From assembly GCF_964355755.1 (NCBI RefSeq), contig NC_092675.1, positions 9,993,312-10,057,311 of the forward strand: DNA of 64,000 nucleotides, written 5' to 3'. This stretch comes from Antedon mediterranea (lineage: Eukaryota; Echinodermata; Crinoidea; Comatulida; Antedonidae). The first letter of the stretch is position 1. Each line of letters starts with the position of its first letter. Below are positions 13,801-28,800 of this stretch, one piece after another. Both the position numbers and the translations under genes were made by a program. The notes under the pieces were generated by a model. That model did not search any database. It had not been told where the DNA came from and saw only the letters and a list, made by a program, of their open reading frames with translations.

Positions 13801-16800
13801 TCAATAGACGAAGCAGAGTTTATGGCTCATTTTAAAACTTTTTACAAATTAAAAATGGCCGATCAGTACGAAAAGGATGCATGATGAGATTTTTTTTTTT
13901 TTTAATAAAAACACTTTTTATGTATATTTTAGTACGCGTAGGCTGTGATTCTTCTGGGTTTATATTTTATAACAAGCATCCTCGAAAGTTCCTTTTAAGG
14001 TTTTGATTATTTGTACTTTCAGTCAACCTTTTGAACTTCGCTAACTAATACCTAGCCTGGCTAACCCAAAATTCTCAAATAAACCCACCAAGCCCATGTG
14101 TACAGGCCAGTGGACTATGTCTAGGAGAAGGAGGCTGACGCTTCTGTCTCAAATTGATCATCACGAAACATTAGAGTGATACCAATTAATGGTTATTTCT
14201 ACATTCTTTTACAATGGGATCCAAGAAATAATGTTTTTTTATTTCTAAATAATTAACTGTATTGTATTTTTGTTATCATGATAAATAAATAGGAATAATA
14301 GTATTGGCTGGATTTTCTGGATTTATACTTCTATGATACTGTAATTACCATGACTATTTGGAAAGTGGCTTACCTGTAAAGAACTCAATTCTTTGAATAC
14401 TCAATAAATGTGTTTTATGTGTGTGGTGTCATTGGCCACAATAGTGAAATTTGAACTTGAATATCATCGTACATGTCCTAGTTTCATTCTTGTTTCTACT
14501 GGTCATCATTGATTATAGCATTTTTAACATCATACTGTTGCTTTTGTAATGTGTTTTTGTTTTATCTCCCTTTGTTGTCTAATGAATATTTCCTATTGTC
14601 TATTCTCCTTAAATTTAGACACTCATAATCATCTTTATAAAACATCTGCTCTCTGATAATAGTTTACAAATAAAATATGTTTATACAGCCAGTCAACAGC
14701 CTCATAATTGCACTGTATTCATATAGTACATATTTCCCATAGATTTAAATTTACTCATTAGCCATCAATAAACATTATTATAATATTTGTATTTATTAAA
14801 TCGAAACCAACAGCGATAAAAAGGCCACTAACAGGTTTGATAAATATAAAATATACAATATCGTATATTATATAATATACCTGTAAACGAATAGGCCATC
14901 CGTATGACATCATCTTTACAAATAAGATGTTTTTAATTAAATAAAACTTTTACTGTGTTCCTTTTTTCTGCCTGGTTTAATGGCAAATGTTTTGGTTCTA
15001 AACACTGATTAGTAACCCATAGTAATACTAAGAGAGTATAATCCTATTTCTTAAGCATAACTCAATTTGTTTAATTAATAACCTGAGTCTCTAAGTACTT
15101 GAACCTAATTATGAATTTAGCTTCAAATTATTGAATTTAGAAATGGGATTGTCTTCCATCCATCCACATGATCTAATTAAATGATGGTATCTATTCTAAA
15201 GAATCTAGGCTATATAAACAATCTACAGAATAACTTAAGATTGTTATATAAGTAATATGTTTTGTGAAGTCTCTACAAATCTTAATATAGTTAATTAGAT
15301 AGTAATTAGCAATTATTAATTAACACAAATCCAAACTATTATGACAAAAGCAAATATTGTACAATTAAAACATTAATGTATTTGTTTTTATTTTAAATAA
15401 AAGCAAATTTGGAAAATGTTTATAGATACTACAGTAGTTAGACTTGCCCAAATTATTTGTTCATGTTTTTAGTCAACGAGTCAGCATTTTGATTTTTTAG
15501 CTCAAGTATTATGAGGGCATGTGGCACTGATCCTGAGAGTTCTAATCCAACACTCAACGCATTGCTTGTATCTTTAGGAACACTTAGCTTATGTTTGCGT
15601 CTCTACATCCAGGTGTATTGCGCTGATTTCTATGTAGTATGTTTCCATACATGTTTTATCCAAAAAAAGGTCAGGATAATAATGTGAAGCACTTACAAGC
15701 ATTGTGCAATAAGCACTATATAAGAAGAAGAAGAAGTTTTATTATTATTATTATGCATATGAAGTGACATACAGTATTAATCTTGTTACCAAAACTACAA
15801 CAACCTATGATAGAGTGGGACTTTTCCATACCATTTTGCTTTTAACTGTATACATAACAATATATTCTGTGTTCTTTCGTTATTGTTACTTTAAAAAAAA
15901 TCATCTTTTATTTGTAAAATTTGTATTATATTGTCATATTGCATATTTTTTGTACGTTTTGTTTATTTTTTTTTTAACATGTCAATATTTATGAACTAAT
16001 TTGTATTCCAGTGATGAAAAACATTTAACATTCACAAAGAATGATAGATAAGTTGTAACAATTGTTAATCAATGTTGTAACAAATTATTGATATTTACTG
16101 TTATTCTTGTCTAATTACTACAGTACATAAACCATATTATACATATACATTCATCCATTTCTGTCCAAATTATTTACCGACCACCTCCATACAACACCCT
16201 CACCACATGAATGCACATTTTTATATTGCACTTTTTATATTTCATTATGGTATAAAGGATCTAGTTACACCTTAAAAATGATGGGTAATAATACTATTTT
16301 GTCAGATAAATGTTAACTTTAAGCTTTCTATGTGAATGTGTTAGATTCAAGGTACATAATCAATCTTGGTTGTTACACCTCATCCTTGATTCCTTTGTTA
16401 TAATTCAATTTCAATTTCAATTTATTTCCAGTATATAATAAAATAAATGCAATGAAGTGATTATGTGGGGGGAAGAGTCATATAAGTCATAAAGACTTTA
16501 AGTTTGACCCACCCCAAGATATAATTCATTATTTTCAAATTTTTTATTCACAATTATTCTGTCAGATGTTTTTTTTTTTTCTTTAATTATTAATTCAGCA
16601 TTGCGCTTTGTTTCCTCAACTTGGCACATTTTCCTTTAAAATAAACTCTTAGTATTTTTGTTTGTTTTTATAAAACAATTCCAGCAGCTTATATGTCATG
16701 CTTAGCAACTTATCTTATGTCAGATATTTTAATTGAGATTGGTTTTGTTTACAATGCAGAAATCTTAAGAAGTGACGTCAATGCAAACTACAAAGGGACC

Positions 16801-19800
16801 AATGCAAGGGACAAAGCTGTAGTTGAGGTAACGTCACTTTTATCAATAAATGGGAAGGTCCTTGTCAAAAATGTCAAGATACAATTTACTATTGTTTAAA
16901 ATAAAATACAAAAAAATAACAAATTCTGCTACCTGTGTGTATGCTTAAACCATGTCATCATATCACTTCTGATTATCATCAAGGTGCTGTATTACGATAT
17001 TATTCAAAATCCTTATTTTAATTATTTTCCTGTCCATCTTACATTACCAAACTCATCTCTGAAAAATCATTATTCATTTCAAATATATTAGGAGTTTTGG
17101 TGAACGCACCACTTTTTTTTCTTTGCTTACATCCACTCTTTCAAATTAAGTACCGCTTATTACAAAACAATCACCACAATCAATTATTAAAATATAAATA
17201 TAAAAATCGTACCAAAAAAAAGTTAAAAGATGGCAAGGTTTCCAAAAGTGGATTGCTACGCGCGAGTCACCACTCAAGGAAGGCATCACAAAACCAGGGC
17301 TATTATTTAGCATAATTCAGGATACAGTGTGCCTTTGATAATTTTTGGGGTGGAATTTGCACAATATATATGTTTGATTAATACTAATATTAAAGAACGC
17401 GGTACATTATTCAAAAAGAATATACTGATCATATTATGACTGGACATAGTCTTGTGTAATAACACATATTTCTTCGTTTTCAGTAAACTTTCTGAGGATG
17501 CTTAATATTTATTGAGTACTTAGTATGATAATCATCGATTCTTGTTACATAGGTTTTATTGGTCTCTAGCTACACACATACATGTATGAGCTCATTAAAT
17601 AGGTACCACCTCGCTATAAAGAGGAGTCTGATGTCTGATAAAAAAAAGAAAGGTGCTAAAAGTAAAATAAAAATAATATACTTATGTTTGTTTCGACTAT
17701 TGTTTGTGTATGAAAATCATGAATGTAACACTATTGCTATCTTTTAATGGTATTTCATTAACTTATTTACATTTAGCGGGCTATTGAAGAGGAAAGACAG
17801 AAACGATTTCGGTTAGAACAAGAAAACCAGAGATCCAGGCGTCATTCGGACAACACTGCCGGTAAATCACCTATTATCACGGATGAAAGATTTGGTAGTT
17901 CACCAACTGCAGGGCATCAACATAGCCGATCTCCATCTCAGGAGGTAATATAAATGATTTCTGTTTTTAACATTGACTTTGAGTATAAACATACCATTCT
18001 TTAAACATAAATTGGTGTTGAAAAGGGAAATTCCCAAGATGTAGTGTGCGGGCATATGCTTGTACATGTTCTGTTTACCCATCAACGTCATTATATTTTC
18101 CATGAAATACAATGAGCAATTTGGTCATTAGTTTTGCTGGTATAACCATATGCTATAGTAAAGATTTAGTAATTAAAAACATGTGGTTGAATTTAATTGT
18201 ATCATATTTGTATTGGGAAAGTTTATAGGAAATTTGAAAATAAACTGCCATCTTGGATATGAAGCCAAGCCAAATTCTCTACTTAGGTGGTTTGTGCTAT
18301 TGCATAATTACATAGGGCATCAACATTTCAATACTGGGAAGGGTTAAATCTACATTGGAGTGGGGTACGTGAAGGAGTACCTGCTCTGAGGTGGTATAGT
18401 TAGTATAGTATTATAAATCAACAAAGAAGTATTTCTAAACCTCCTGGTGATATACTGAATATTAATTCATTCATTTAGAAATCATAAAAATGAGGACACT
18501 TGTGAGACTACTAAAAAAAAATCCATATATATCTGAATTTCGTTTTTGTATTACTTTTTGCAGTTTAGGGCACATGCCATTGCTTTGTACACTTTCTCAG
18601 CTCAGTCTTCAAAGTAAGTTATTTTCACTATGCTCACATTATTGCTAACATTGCCATACATAAATACTGTACAGTCAAGTTCTAACAATCTCCAGCTCAC
18701 CCAATATGGTACTTTTTCCGGAAAGTGTAGTTTTAGGAATGAAATACATAACAGCTATGAGAGCTCACTGGGTAAACTCAGAGGACCAGAGCTTAGTGGT
18801 CCCAGAGCATGAGAAGCCCAATGCAACTACCCAGCGTTGGAGGGCCTGTTAAGAGTGGTAAACCAGGGGCCTTTGCACCCAATTATGCCACAGGGCATAC
18901 TATAATTTTTGTTTATCTTCACATAGAGTTGTGCACTTGCTGTATCTAAATATATATATATATATCCATTAATTAAAGATTGAACAGTATTATTTAGTGC
19001 CACTCTAGTCTGTTGACTTTATTCTGTCAGATCCAAATCAGCTTCACTTTCTAGATACCAGGTATCTGTAGACATTTTTGTAGACAGTTTCTGTAGAAAA
19101 TTATTATTTTCTTTCTTCCATATCATTGTCATAATGCATTTAAAACAATGTTATTTAGCGTAATTTGTGAGGTATGACGTTGTAATACCCTCATAACTAA
19201 GCCCACTTGAATATATAAGAACAGAAAGTTCTTTTATTTGGCCTGCTTTAACCATTGGCTTCTTTTTGAGGTTTTATAGTATTCTGTTATTAGATATGAA
19301 CAAAATTAAATTATGACTCTTTGAGGAACACAATTTAGTAATACTGTACATTTAATTTAAATGTATTATTTAGCATAATACCGTAATAGGAAACTGTAAT
19401 TTGTCGGTTTATTTATGATTTTTTAAAGTGAATCCTGCATGAATAATAAATAAAGCTGTAGAAAAATGTGTTCTTTTTCACAGAGAGTTATCTTTCAACA
19501 AAGGTGATACCATTTACCTAACAAGAAAGATTGACAATAATTGGTATGAGGGGGAGCAGTATGGAAGAGTTGGCATATTTCCAGTTAGTTATGTAGAGGT
19601 AGGCCCTAAAAGTAATTGTATGTGTTATTACATCACCATTTCCATTCATTTGTTACAAGATTTCTTGTATTAATCAATAAGTTGGTTATGTAACATTTGT
19701 ATATATTATGTTGATACACAGCCTGCAATTATTGGTGTCATTTTTTTTTATTACATAACATTTAAATCATACAATATGAGAATCTATATATTTAAAAATT

Positions 19801-22800
19801 CATTTATTTCCCATTTATATTATCAAACAGGTTGCTCTGTCTACATTATCAAACTTGTTTGACGAAAATGTCTTCAAATATGGTAGTGATATGCCCAAAT
19901 ATGGTAGTGATATGCCCAAATATGGTAGTGATATGCCCAAATATGGTAGTGATATGCCCAAATTTGATAGTGATATCATCGTGTCCATTATGGGGACATC
20001 ACATTTTTTTTGTCACATAAAGTCTGCTGGTGTAGACAGAGCTTATGAAGCAATCCATTTTGTTTGCCTTGACACAAAGCTACTTTATAGTAGTTGAAAT
20101 TATCATTCTTTTTACACAAACTTTAAAGCTTTCTTATAATAAATCATGACTTTTTAATGCGTATATGCAAAGAGATATATCTGTTTGTGTATCTGCATTG
20201 TGAAGTCATAATTTTAAATTTGCCTGCTGTGAGTGTACAATCGAGATCTAGCTGTTACACCATACCATATTCAGATTAAAATGAGTTGTATCTATTAAAT
20301 TAAAATTAAGCCATGAAAGCCTTATAGTAATGATACTTTGAATCTCTCTTGGCCAGCTTTTCACCTCTTGCAGATGTTCTCATCCTTAGGGACATTTACA
20401 TGTTAGGCAACGGTGGATATTTAGATTTTTCTCGTTGAGTTCAGGAAATTATATCCATTTAACGTACCTACAAAATAGTTGCTATAGCGATGAAATGGCT
20501 CTTCATTTTAGGTGGGAGTGATTGATTAGTAAAACATTCATTAAAACAAAATTCATTCGTTTTATTTGCTTTGAATCACTTGATTATGAGTTTCAATCCA
20601 CCTTGAACTTAAAAATATAACCTATAAGATAACTGACTATTATATATTCTATTTGCTAGATTATCACGACATTGGAAGAAGCGCGCAATGCACAGATTTC
20701 ATCGCCATCATTTGAAGGCAAAGCAAAAGCCAAGTTTAGATTCACAGGAGAGACGGCCATGGAACTTGCTTTCAAGAAAGTAAGTGAAATCTCCTCATTT
20801 AAATAACAATAATACTGTAATGATATCCTTGAAAAATCGCCTAAGCATATACAAACTGAGAAAAAGGCTAAACCCAAACTGAAATATGTGTATACGCCCT
20901 CGTTGCTAGAGTTTGGTCTTACTTGAATCCTGGTTAGCACCAGTTGAGTCTATCACATCTTTTAGTTCAAGATGACTTAATTATTTATTTTTACCAGAGA
21001 AACTTTGAATAAATGTCCCTGAATGTTATCAAATAGATTTACAATCTTGAGAATTTGCAGTACATCTCATACCTGTAACATCTAGTTAATTAGAATTTGG
21101 TGAGGCTTACATGCAAATATGATTATTTTTCCATGAAAACTTACGTTCATAAAGTTGCATTGTAATTAAATTATATGGAAACAATGAAAATGAGTATAAA
21201 TTTACTGGTTTATTTTTCCTGGATTCTTTCTCATTATGATAAATTTAATTATTGAATAATTTTATTTCCAGATTCCTTTTTAAATGAAATTTAAATAATT
21301 TGTCTTGTTTTTCAATCTTGTCTCTCTCTCTTTCGGTCATCATACCTTTTCCAATCTGACCACTAATAAAGATAAACTACAAGCATTAACATGTTTTATT
21401 TGACATCATTACATTTAATGCTACCCACGATATTATAATTATAATAGTCATGGCATTTGATTTTTAGTGTTTCTTCCTTCTCATTTTAATTGAAACGTAT
21501 TGCACGTAGCTCTTAACAACAAGAGGATGAGGTAAACACTTTATTTCATCATGACTTCCATGAAATGTGTCGCACATAATTGAATGTTACATGGTGAAAT
21601 ATAATCTGTTTATACTATAATGTAGTGTAAAGTGTTTCTTCTCGGTAAATGTGTTTTAGACATGGGTGTAATTGCTTTTCATTCTGTAATTTATTCGTGG
21701 ATGATAGTATCATCATTTAATGATGGTTAGATGTGACCTTTCCATGCAAGTATCTCATAAAACATTCTAATGATAGTAGACACATTGTATTTTTTTTGTT
21801 TGGTTTAATTTGGAAACTGAATCCAAAATAAAGGCTTATAACACAACATTCATCTTATTCCATAATTTAAAAATAATTCTAAGAATTTAAGATGTAACAA
21901 AATATAAAAAATGAACTATAATAATGTAATAATAAAAATATGTTTAGATAATCCAATCTCATAACAGGATCAAAACATTTGTTATAAACATATTAGTATT
22001 TTAAAAAAAAGATTAAAGATAAAGTTTTTCTAAATCTATAATATTATAGAGAGAATCAAGAAAAAAGTTTACTTCTTACTTAACGTCAGTTCTCAAAATA
22101 GATTGTGTTAAACGATTGCCTGATTTCAAACTTTATGTGACTGAAAAAGGCAGTAAACATCTGAAGAACTAACTTCACTAAAATGACCATAAGCGAATTT
22201 ATTCAAGACATGGAGGAAAATAAACAAGACATGATATTTTACATAAAGAAAGTTTTAACAAAGTCTTTGGCTGTGGATTTTTTTTTTATCATGCTGAAAA
22301 ATCCAAACATGCGACAGGATTTGAACACAAGACCCTGGGATCGGTAGCCAAGTCTCTGAATTATAAAGCCGCTACAACTTCACTCTAATTACGTGGAGGT
22401 GCATAAGTTATTCTTAATTCATTATGAAAGAAAACATATTGCAAAATATGATTGGCAGATTAATTTTTATAAATTTCCATTAGAAAGCAATCAAGCTAAG
22501 AAATAATAGAAAATATATTATACGCAAAAAATATATTCTCTGTACAAGAATAATATACTACAGTATTAATGATGATGATGATAATATTTATAAACATATT
22601 TGTTCATGGTGCTTGGACCGCAAAATTGGGGAATAATTTATCTGGAGTTTTGAATGAATTATAGTTATGGTAGAGGGCAGTGTTTGTAATTGTCACACCT
22701 TCACAGTTAATTTATTTGATTATTTGAAATCGTTTTGAACAATTATTTAATCTATTTGGTAAAGCATTAGGACAAAAGTGCATGTTATATATTTAAAAAC

Positions 22801-25800
22801 ACTCTTTTACCATGATAAAACGTGTGAAATTGACAAGCTATTAGAGTAGTTGATAGGTAATGAATCTGTTTACGACATAATGGCTACTCATTTTCATATA
22901 TCTATATATTTCTTTAGGGTGATTACATCAACTTAACTAAGAAAGTGGACAATAATTGGTGGGAAGGCAGGATAGGCAACAAGATTGGAATATTCCCAGC
23001 ATCATATGTTGAAGTTATAAAAGAGCCACAGGGTAAGTACATTAAGTTATTGTTACAATCATAGATGCAAACAAACCAGTGCAAATGATGGATTCTTGTA
23101 CTGATTTTGCAATGAGAAGAGATGTGTGTGTGTCCCATACCATATCTTACCAATCTCATCGATTAGTGCACCAAACTTTTCTGTATTTTCTCTCTCTTGA
23201 CATCCAAGGTTTCTGAGACACCCTTCGTCTAGGGTAGTTGGTGGCACAGTCCTGGTTCTTGCGCTGCCTTCCATATGGTGGTGGCTCACACAAGCACTTA
23301 GGGCCAGTCACTTTTTGAGATCTTGCTATTTTTTATTTAGTTTTTTTATGTTTTTTTCTGCACAATTTTTATTTTTATATAGTCTAACAATTGTAAATGA
23401 GTGTCCCAATTAACACTTTGACTGCCAAACACGAAGATCTTCGTTTTTGGAAACACAACCCTTGACTGCCAAACACGAAGATCTTTGTTTTTCGCGTTTT
23501 TTTACGAAATCCGGTAGATAGGTTAATTATTGGTATATACTATAAATATGGACACTATATTCGGTCTGGACCGTGAATATTTTACTTTTTGAAAGTAATT
23601 AATCTGGTTACGAACGATTGTCAAAATGGTACCTGTCGAAATAACATACACCGCGCATCACAGTAGCGCGTACAGCGATGGTTTGGCGCATTGTGTATCG
23701 GTCGCGCGCTAGCTATGCCGCCGAAGCATTACAAAGGTTTATGTGGATTGGCATGTTTGTTTGTTATCTGAATAAAAAATAATGGATGAATTTTCAATAT
23801 GAAGTCTTTAATTTTATTATTGTATGTATACCCTAATTGTTTTGGTGTTTCAATGTAAGTGGCCGAGTTTCACGCAACAAACTTGTTTAGAAATGGTATG
23901 AATATTATCATCAGTTTACTAGCTAGGCTAGTAGTACTAGGCTATAGCCTAGGCCTAGTCGTAAAACGGTTCTGGACCAACTTTAGGCCTAGTTAACTAG
24001 GCCTGGTGTCTTTACTATGTGGATTTTGGGGAAACATTGATGTAAGATTTATGATTTATAAAATGTAATACATTTTTCGATAGTGATAACTTGTTTTTAA
24101 GTAAATTTTTCGTTGTTGGTTGATCTCACCAGGCGATATTTTCATATTGTGATGTCTTGCACAAAATCGCGAATATCTCGACTTTCTTGCGCGAAACTAC
24201 GAAAAACTCAAAAAGTGGGTTACTTTCATTTTACTATTACGATTTACATATTGCGATTTGAAAATTGTTCTTGGTACCATTGTAAAGCTAAAATCTTTAT
24301 GATTATTTTAGTCTAAATTACATGTAAATCAGATACATAGTTTCAATCAGCTTTAATAAAAACATCAAATTGGGCTATAAACGCTGGCGGTGGCAGTTTC
24401 TAACTGGAAAAACCTCTGGCAGTCAAAGTTTTAAACAATATTGGTTGCCATGGCACTTATATTTGTTATATTGTATTCTATTTTTAATGTTCTATGGAAA
24501 TAAATATATCAAAATAGTCAAATTCCTAACTTCCTTTTTAGGAAACCCAAACATTACAACCCTTACCAAGTGTTTCTTATTCATTCAAATCATTTATGAA
24601 AAAAGAAATGTTTTGTTGTTTGTTGTAATTTCAAATAATATAATTGTGTTTGTTCTCTGCTGCACCATACAAACCATCTAATAAGTTGCCATGGTTTTTC
24701 AGCTTGCCAAACGTATGAAAATTGAGTATGATAATCAAGGTACACAACATAATAGTTCTTGTATTATATAACATTATTGAATTCATGCATTCTATCGTTT
24801 TTGACACATTAAAAAATGATTAACATGCTATATTCCCCCCAAAAAATACATTTCTTGTACTTCATTTTACTTAGAATTGTTATTCTAAAAACATCATCTT
24901 CAATTTTGACCTTGCTTAGGATCTTGGAAATTAAAATGCAATTGCTAATGAAAATGTAACATATAATGTTACCATAGAGATGTATATCTCTTCCAGACTT
25001 TAGCAAAACAATGTCATTAAATTAATCATTAATGAAGATTGTAAATTCACCGTCAACTAGTACTCAATGAACTTTTTGAACGGCACCAACGAATTTACTG
25101 ACTCTTTGTTCTTTATTTCTTTCCATATAATTCTAGCATATTTCAGCGTTATTTTAACTTCTTGTCTTTAGCCGTAAATTACTGAAATTAAACATTAACA
25201 ACATAACAATAATAAGCAATGTAGAATAAATCTACAATAAACGATTATCACAGCTTCAAAGAAATACCGCATACCTAATACAGAGTCCCAAATTGACCCT
25301 TGACCTTACATGCTCACTCAAGCGGAACGACAATATGCCCATCACATATTTCCTTGCAACGCACGTGCGATGAAATCATAGTACTTAGGCAATAATGCGG
25401 TGTCTGTTCTAGGCTAAATTCTATATTAATAATAGTCAAATAAATTTACGATACGCATCAATTACTTCTATAATGATTCTAACATTAGATGCATTATTCC
25501 ATATCATGATAAATGGTCAAACAATAAAAGTATGAGCAATCTAAAACAATGAATAACTCTCAACTACTACTGTGGTGAAAACAATATCGCCGCCAGCCTC
25601 TCAATACGAGCGAAACCCAACAGAATGCTAGCTCCAGGTGAGAACTTATACTCCTTTGATATCATTATAATTAACATAAAGTAAAACAAAAAAAACATAA
25701 TGAACCATGTATTACCGGTTCTGGTGTCGTAACCTTTTTACAACTTCTTATGGCTTTTAAATCTTGCGAAGACATTCGTCAGCACATCACATTCTTTATC

Positions 25801-28800
25801 ATCATGTCTGCCCAAAGGACCGCTCCAAGAGTGGGGGCACTATAACTTTAAACTACTGAAGTCAAATCAGTACAAAGATCAAAGAATAATGTTCAAATTT
25901 TTTCTCAGTATCATAATCAACATGGTATTTTGATCTATCAACATTGTTTTCATCCCTGTGTTGCAGTATTCCTCCTCGTGATCAATGTTACCATAGTTTA
26001 TTCATCTTCTTACTGGTCTTTATTTATTTCTATACTTGTAATCATCATTTTCATTCATTTCCTTGCTTGTACTTTTGTTGCTTTGTATCAATATACTGTA
26101 TTCATTAACATGATTGACATTGTCATCAAGATACAAGCAATGCACAGGTCAATATTGGTTGGTTGTCAGATCAATTTAATATCTGTGGTCTCTTTAGCTC
26201 ATAACAAGCGAACATTTTCTTAGATTTTTTAGACAGTTTTTGGAAGATAAATAAAAATTAAAGTAACATTTTGGGTTGGGCAAAAATTAAAAATATATTG
26301 TGTGACAATAAATGAAGTTTTTTTTGGTGTCCTTTTTTCTTAATTTCTATCCCTGTTTTTCTTTTCATCATAACAATCTCGTGATCAACATCATATTGAA
26401 GTTTTTTATCATATATTATAGACTACTCTCCATAATGCGTACATAAATAAATATATAAATCTAAAGCAGTAGCAAGTGAAGACGTTCAAATTGTAGTATT
26501 ATTTTGAAGTATGCCCTCTATAATTCATTGAAGTCGCACACTGTACATGTTTGGGAATATCTAGACTGACATTCCTAACATGTTTCACATACCATCTATG
26601 AAAGTTCAACTTTGTTGAAGTTTGCACAGGTCTTGCTCTTAATGAAGTTAATATTGTTTGACTTAAGTAATTCATTGAGACATCGGTCACAAGAAACCTT
26701 TTTACACTAAATCTTATTTGAAAGCATTATTTAACACGCACATAAGTTTATTTTATATTAAATTAATTCTTATGTTGTATTCGGGTCAATGGCTATGTAT
26801 ATAATAAATTTCCTAGGAAAGAAAGAAAGAAATATAGCAGTTGATACTTAATATAAAATGTTGTCTGTTACAGTATTTTAAAAAATAAACAGTATATTAA
26901 GTAAATATTAATTAAATGTTTTTCTAAAGACTGAGTTTTTATACTGTGGTAGTAGTTTTACCTTCATTATGTTATAAACATTTAAATCCATTGCACTAAT
27001 GATTGCTGCAGCCATTTTCCAAATAAACTATAACAATAACTTGCATGTATTTATTGAGCAGTCAAGAAATGAAATGTGTGTTATTCAACACTGTATCAAC
27101 TGTTATATAGCATAGGTGGATCCAATAGGACCCAGTCATCCCCTAAGTTTTGAAAATTACAATACAGTATATAGCATATTAGTTCAGCCACTGTACAGTG
27201 CCACATTAATTTACTTCCCCTTCCACCTGTTTCACAATGTCTTTGAGAATGAATGTTAAGGTAACATGTTTTCCATGTACATATACAATGTAGATAATAA
27301 AGACATAATATCAAATCAATGGGAAGCTAAAATAAATATTGGCATAATTTCAATTCTATTGTTATTATCTATATATAATAATGTATACATGTTTGGTTTT
27401 GAATATATCATTTTTCTATTTTACTGCATTGCAGTAGCAATATATTATGCTACTCTATGAAATTACAAAAAAAGGCATTAGAACTAATTGAATTGGGAGC
27501 TTTTAAGATATACAGTACTTTTACAATTAACTGATTAGAATAGAACTGTTGCTTCTTTTTAGGTAATGTTCAACCCAAGTCACCAGTTTCTAGGACGACA
27601 CCATCCCCAAATAGAACAAGCCCTTACCAATCCACATCATCCACACCCTATCGTCGTACAAGCCCTCAAAGTCAACAAATGAGAGTACAACAGGAAAACC
27701 CGAAAAGCTTTCAAAAGCAACATCAAACTTATTCCCAACCGCCAAAGGTACAGGTAACTATCATTTGATTTGTTAAAAAAGTAGTTTTCGTTTTACAATG
27801 GCCTATGAACTACACATATTGTGTCATTTACATCTGGACCTACAATGTGTGAATGTCCCAATGTCCATGTACATGACTAGTTTTGACCTACAATGTCCCA
27901 ATGTCCATGCACGTGACCAGTTTTGACCTACAATGTGTCAATGTCCATGTACATGACCAGTTTTGACATACAATGTGTCAATGTCCATGTACATGACTAG
28001 TTCTTACGTTCTAGGTTGTCGCAAATCTACAGCTCCATTTTATATTTGGCGGCGGGGCAATTGATTTCAACACCTGTATGCTAATTTAGAACTGGACACT
28101 CTTGAGGCAGCCAGAAGAAATTAAGATTTTTGAAATGCATAAAAGTAGAAAGGAAATAGGAAATTTCTGTGGAATTTTTTTTTCATCAGGGTTTTAAAGA
28201 GAATTTCCTGTACAAATTAACAAAATTAAACTAATTATTTTCTACATGGAAATTATGATTTATATATTAATTGCGTATGTAAAATAAAATTTATATTAAA
28301 AATGGTTAATTATTTTTTCAACAGTCGGCATTTTTACCACCTGCTTCTTCTTCATTCAAGGTAAATGAAGTATCTGGGTATAAGGGAGGCGGAGTTTCTA
28401 AGCAACCACAAGACACGTAAGTACAGCTTATTATTTGTACTTAGCATAACTCACTTACCATAGAATTGATAACTCTAATTAGTAAACCAGAGCCAATTTT
28501 TTTTTTATGATTTATTTAAATTCCAAAAGCAATCAGAGATAATTGGGAAAACTTAAAATTGATATGCTTTAATTAAAAAGAGAATCAAATGTATGTTTAC
28601 GTGCTTGTCAATCCCAAGGTCTAGGGTTCAATCCTGACCTTTGCTTCATAGTGTAAAACTACTCCACTCCCGAAGTCTCAATTGTAACTTTTTATAAGCA
28701 TGAAGTTTAGTTTATCCTGTAATTGGTGAGTAAACTTGCTGTTGGATGTGTATACAGTAATAAAAAAAGAATAATAATTAAGGTGAGGAGTTCTGAAATG

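Larger units (their letters stand above)
10240..16759 (+). other. Long SORBS intron segment
   Basis: AT-rich sequence. It holds a MITE at 11700-11858, a GAA/ATT repeat tail at 15660-15755 and a few short (ATT)n or (TTTCAA)n runs (13271, 16405). The stretch 13140-13790 has the feel of an old mobile element but shows no convincing ends. I see no other gene. Confidence 0.4.

Noticed and set aside
23059-23289. Minus-strand ORF next to the SH3-2 exon resembling a decayed retroelement gene
   Set aside because: Only a vague resemblance, no catalytic motif, and no element ends.
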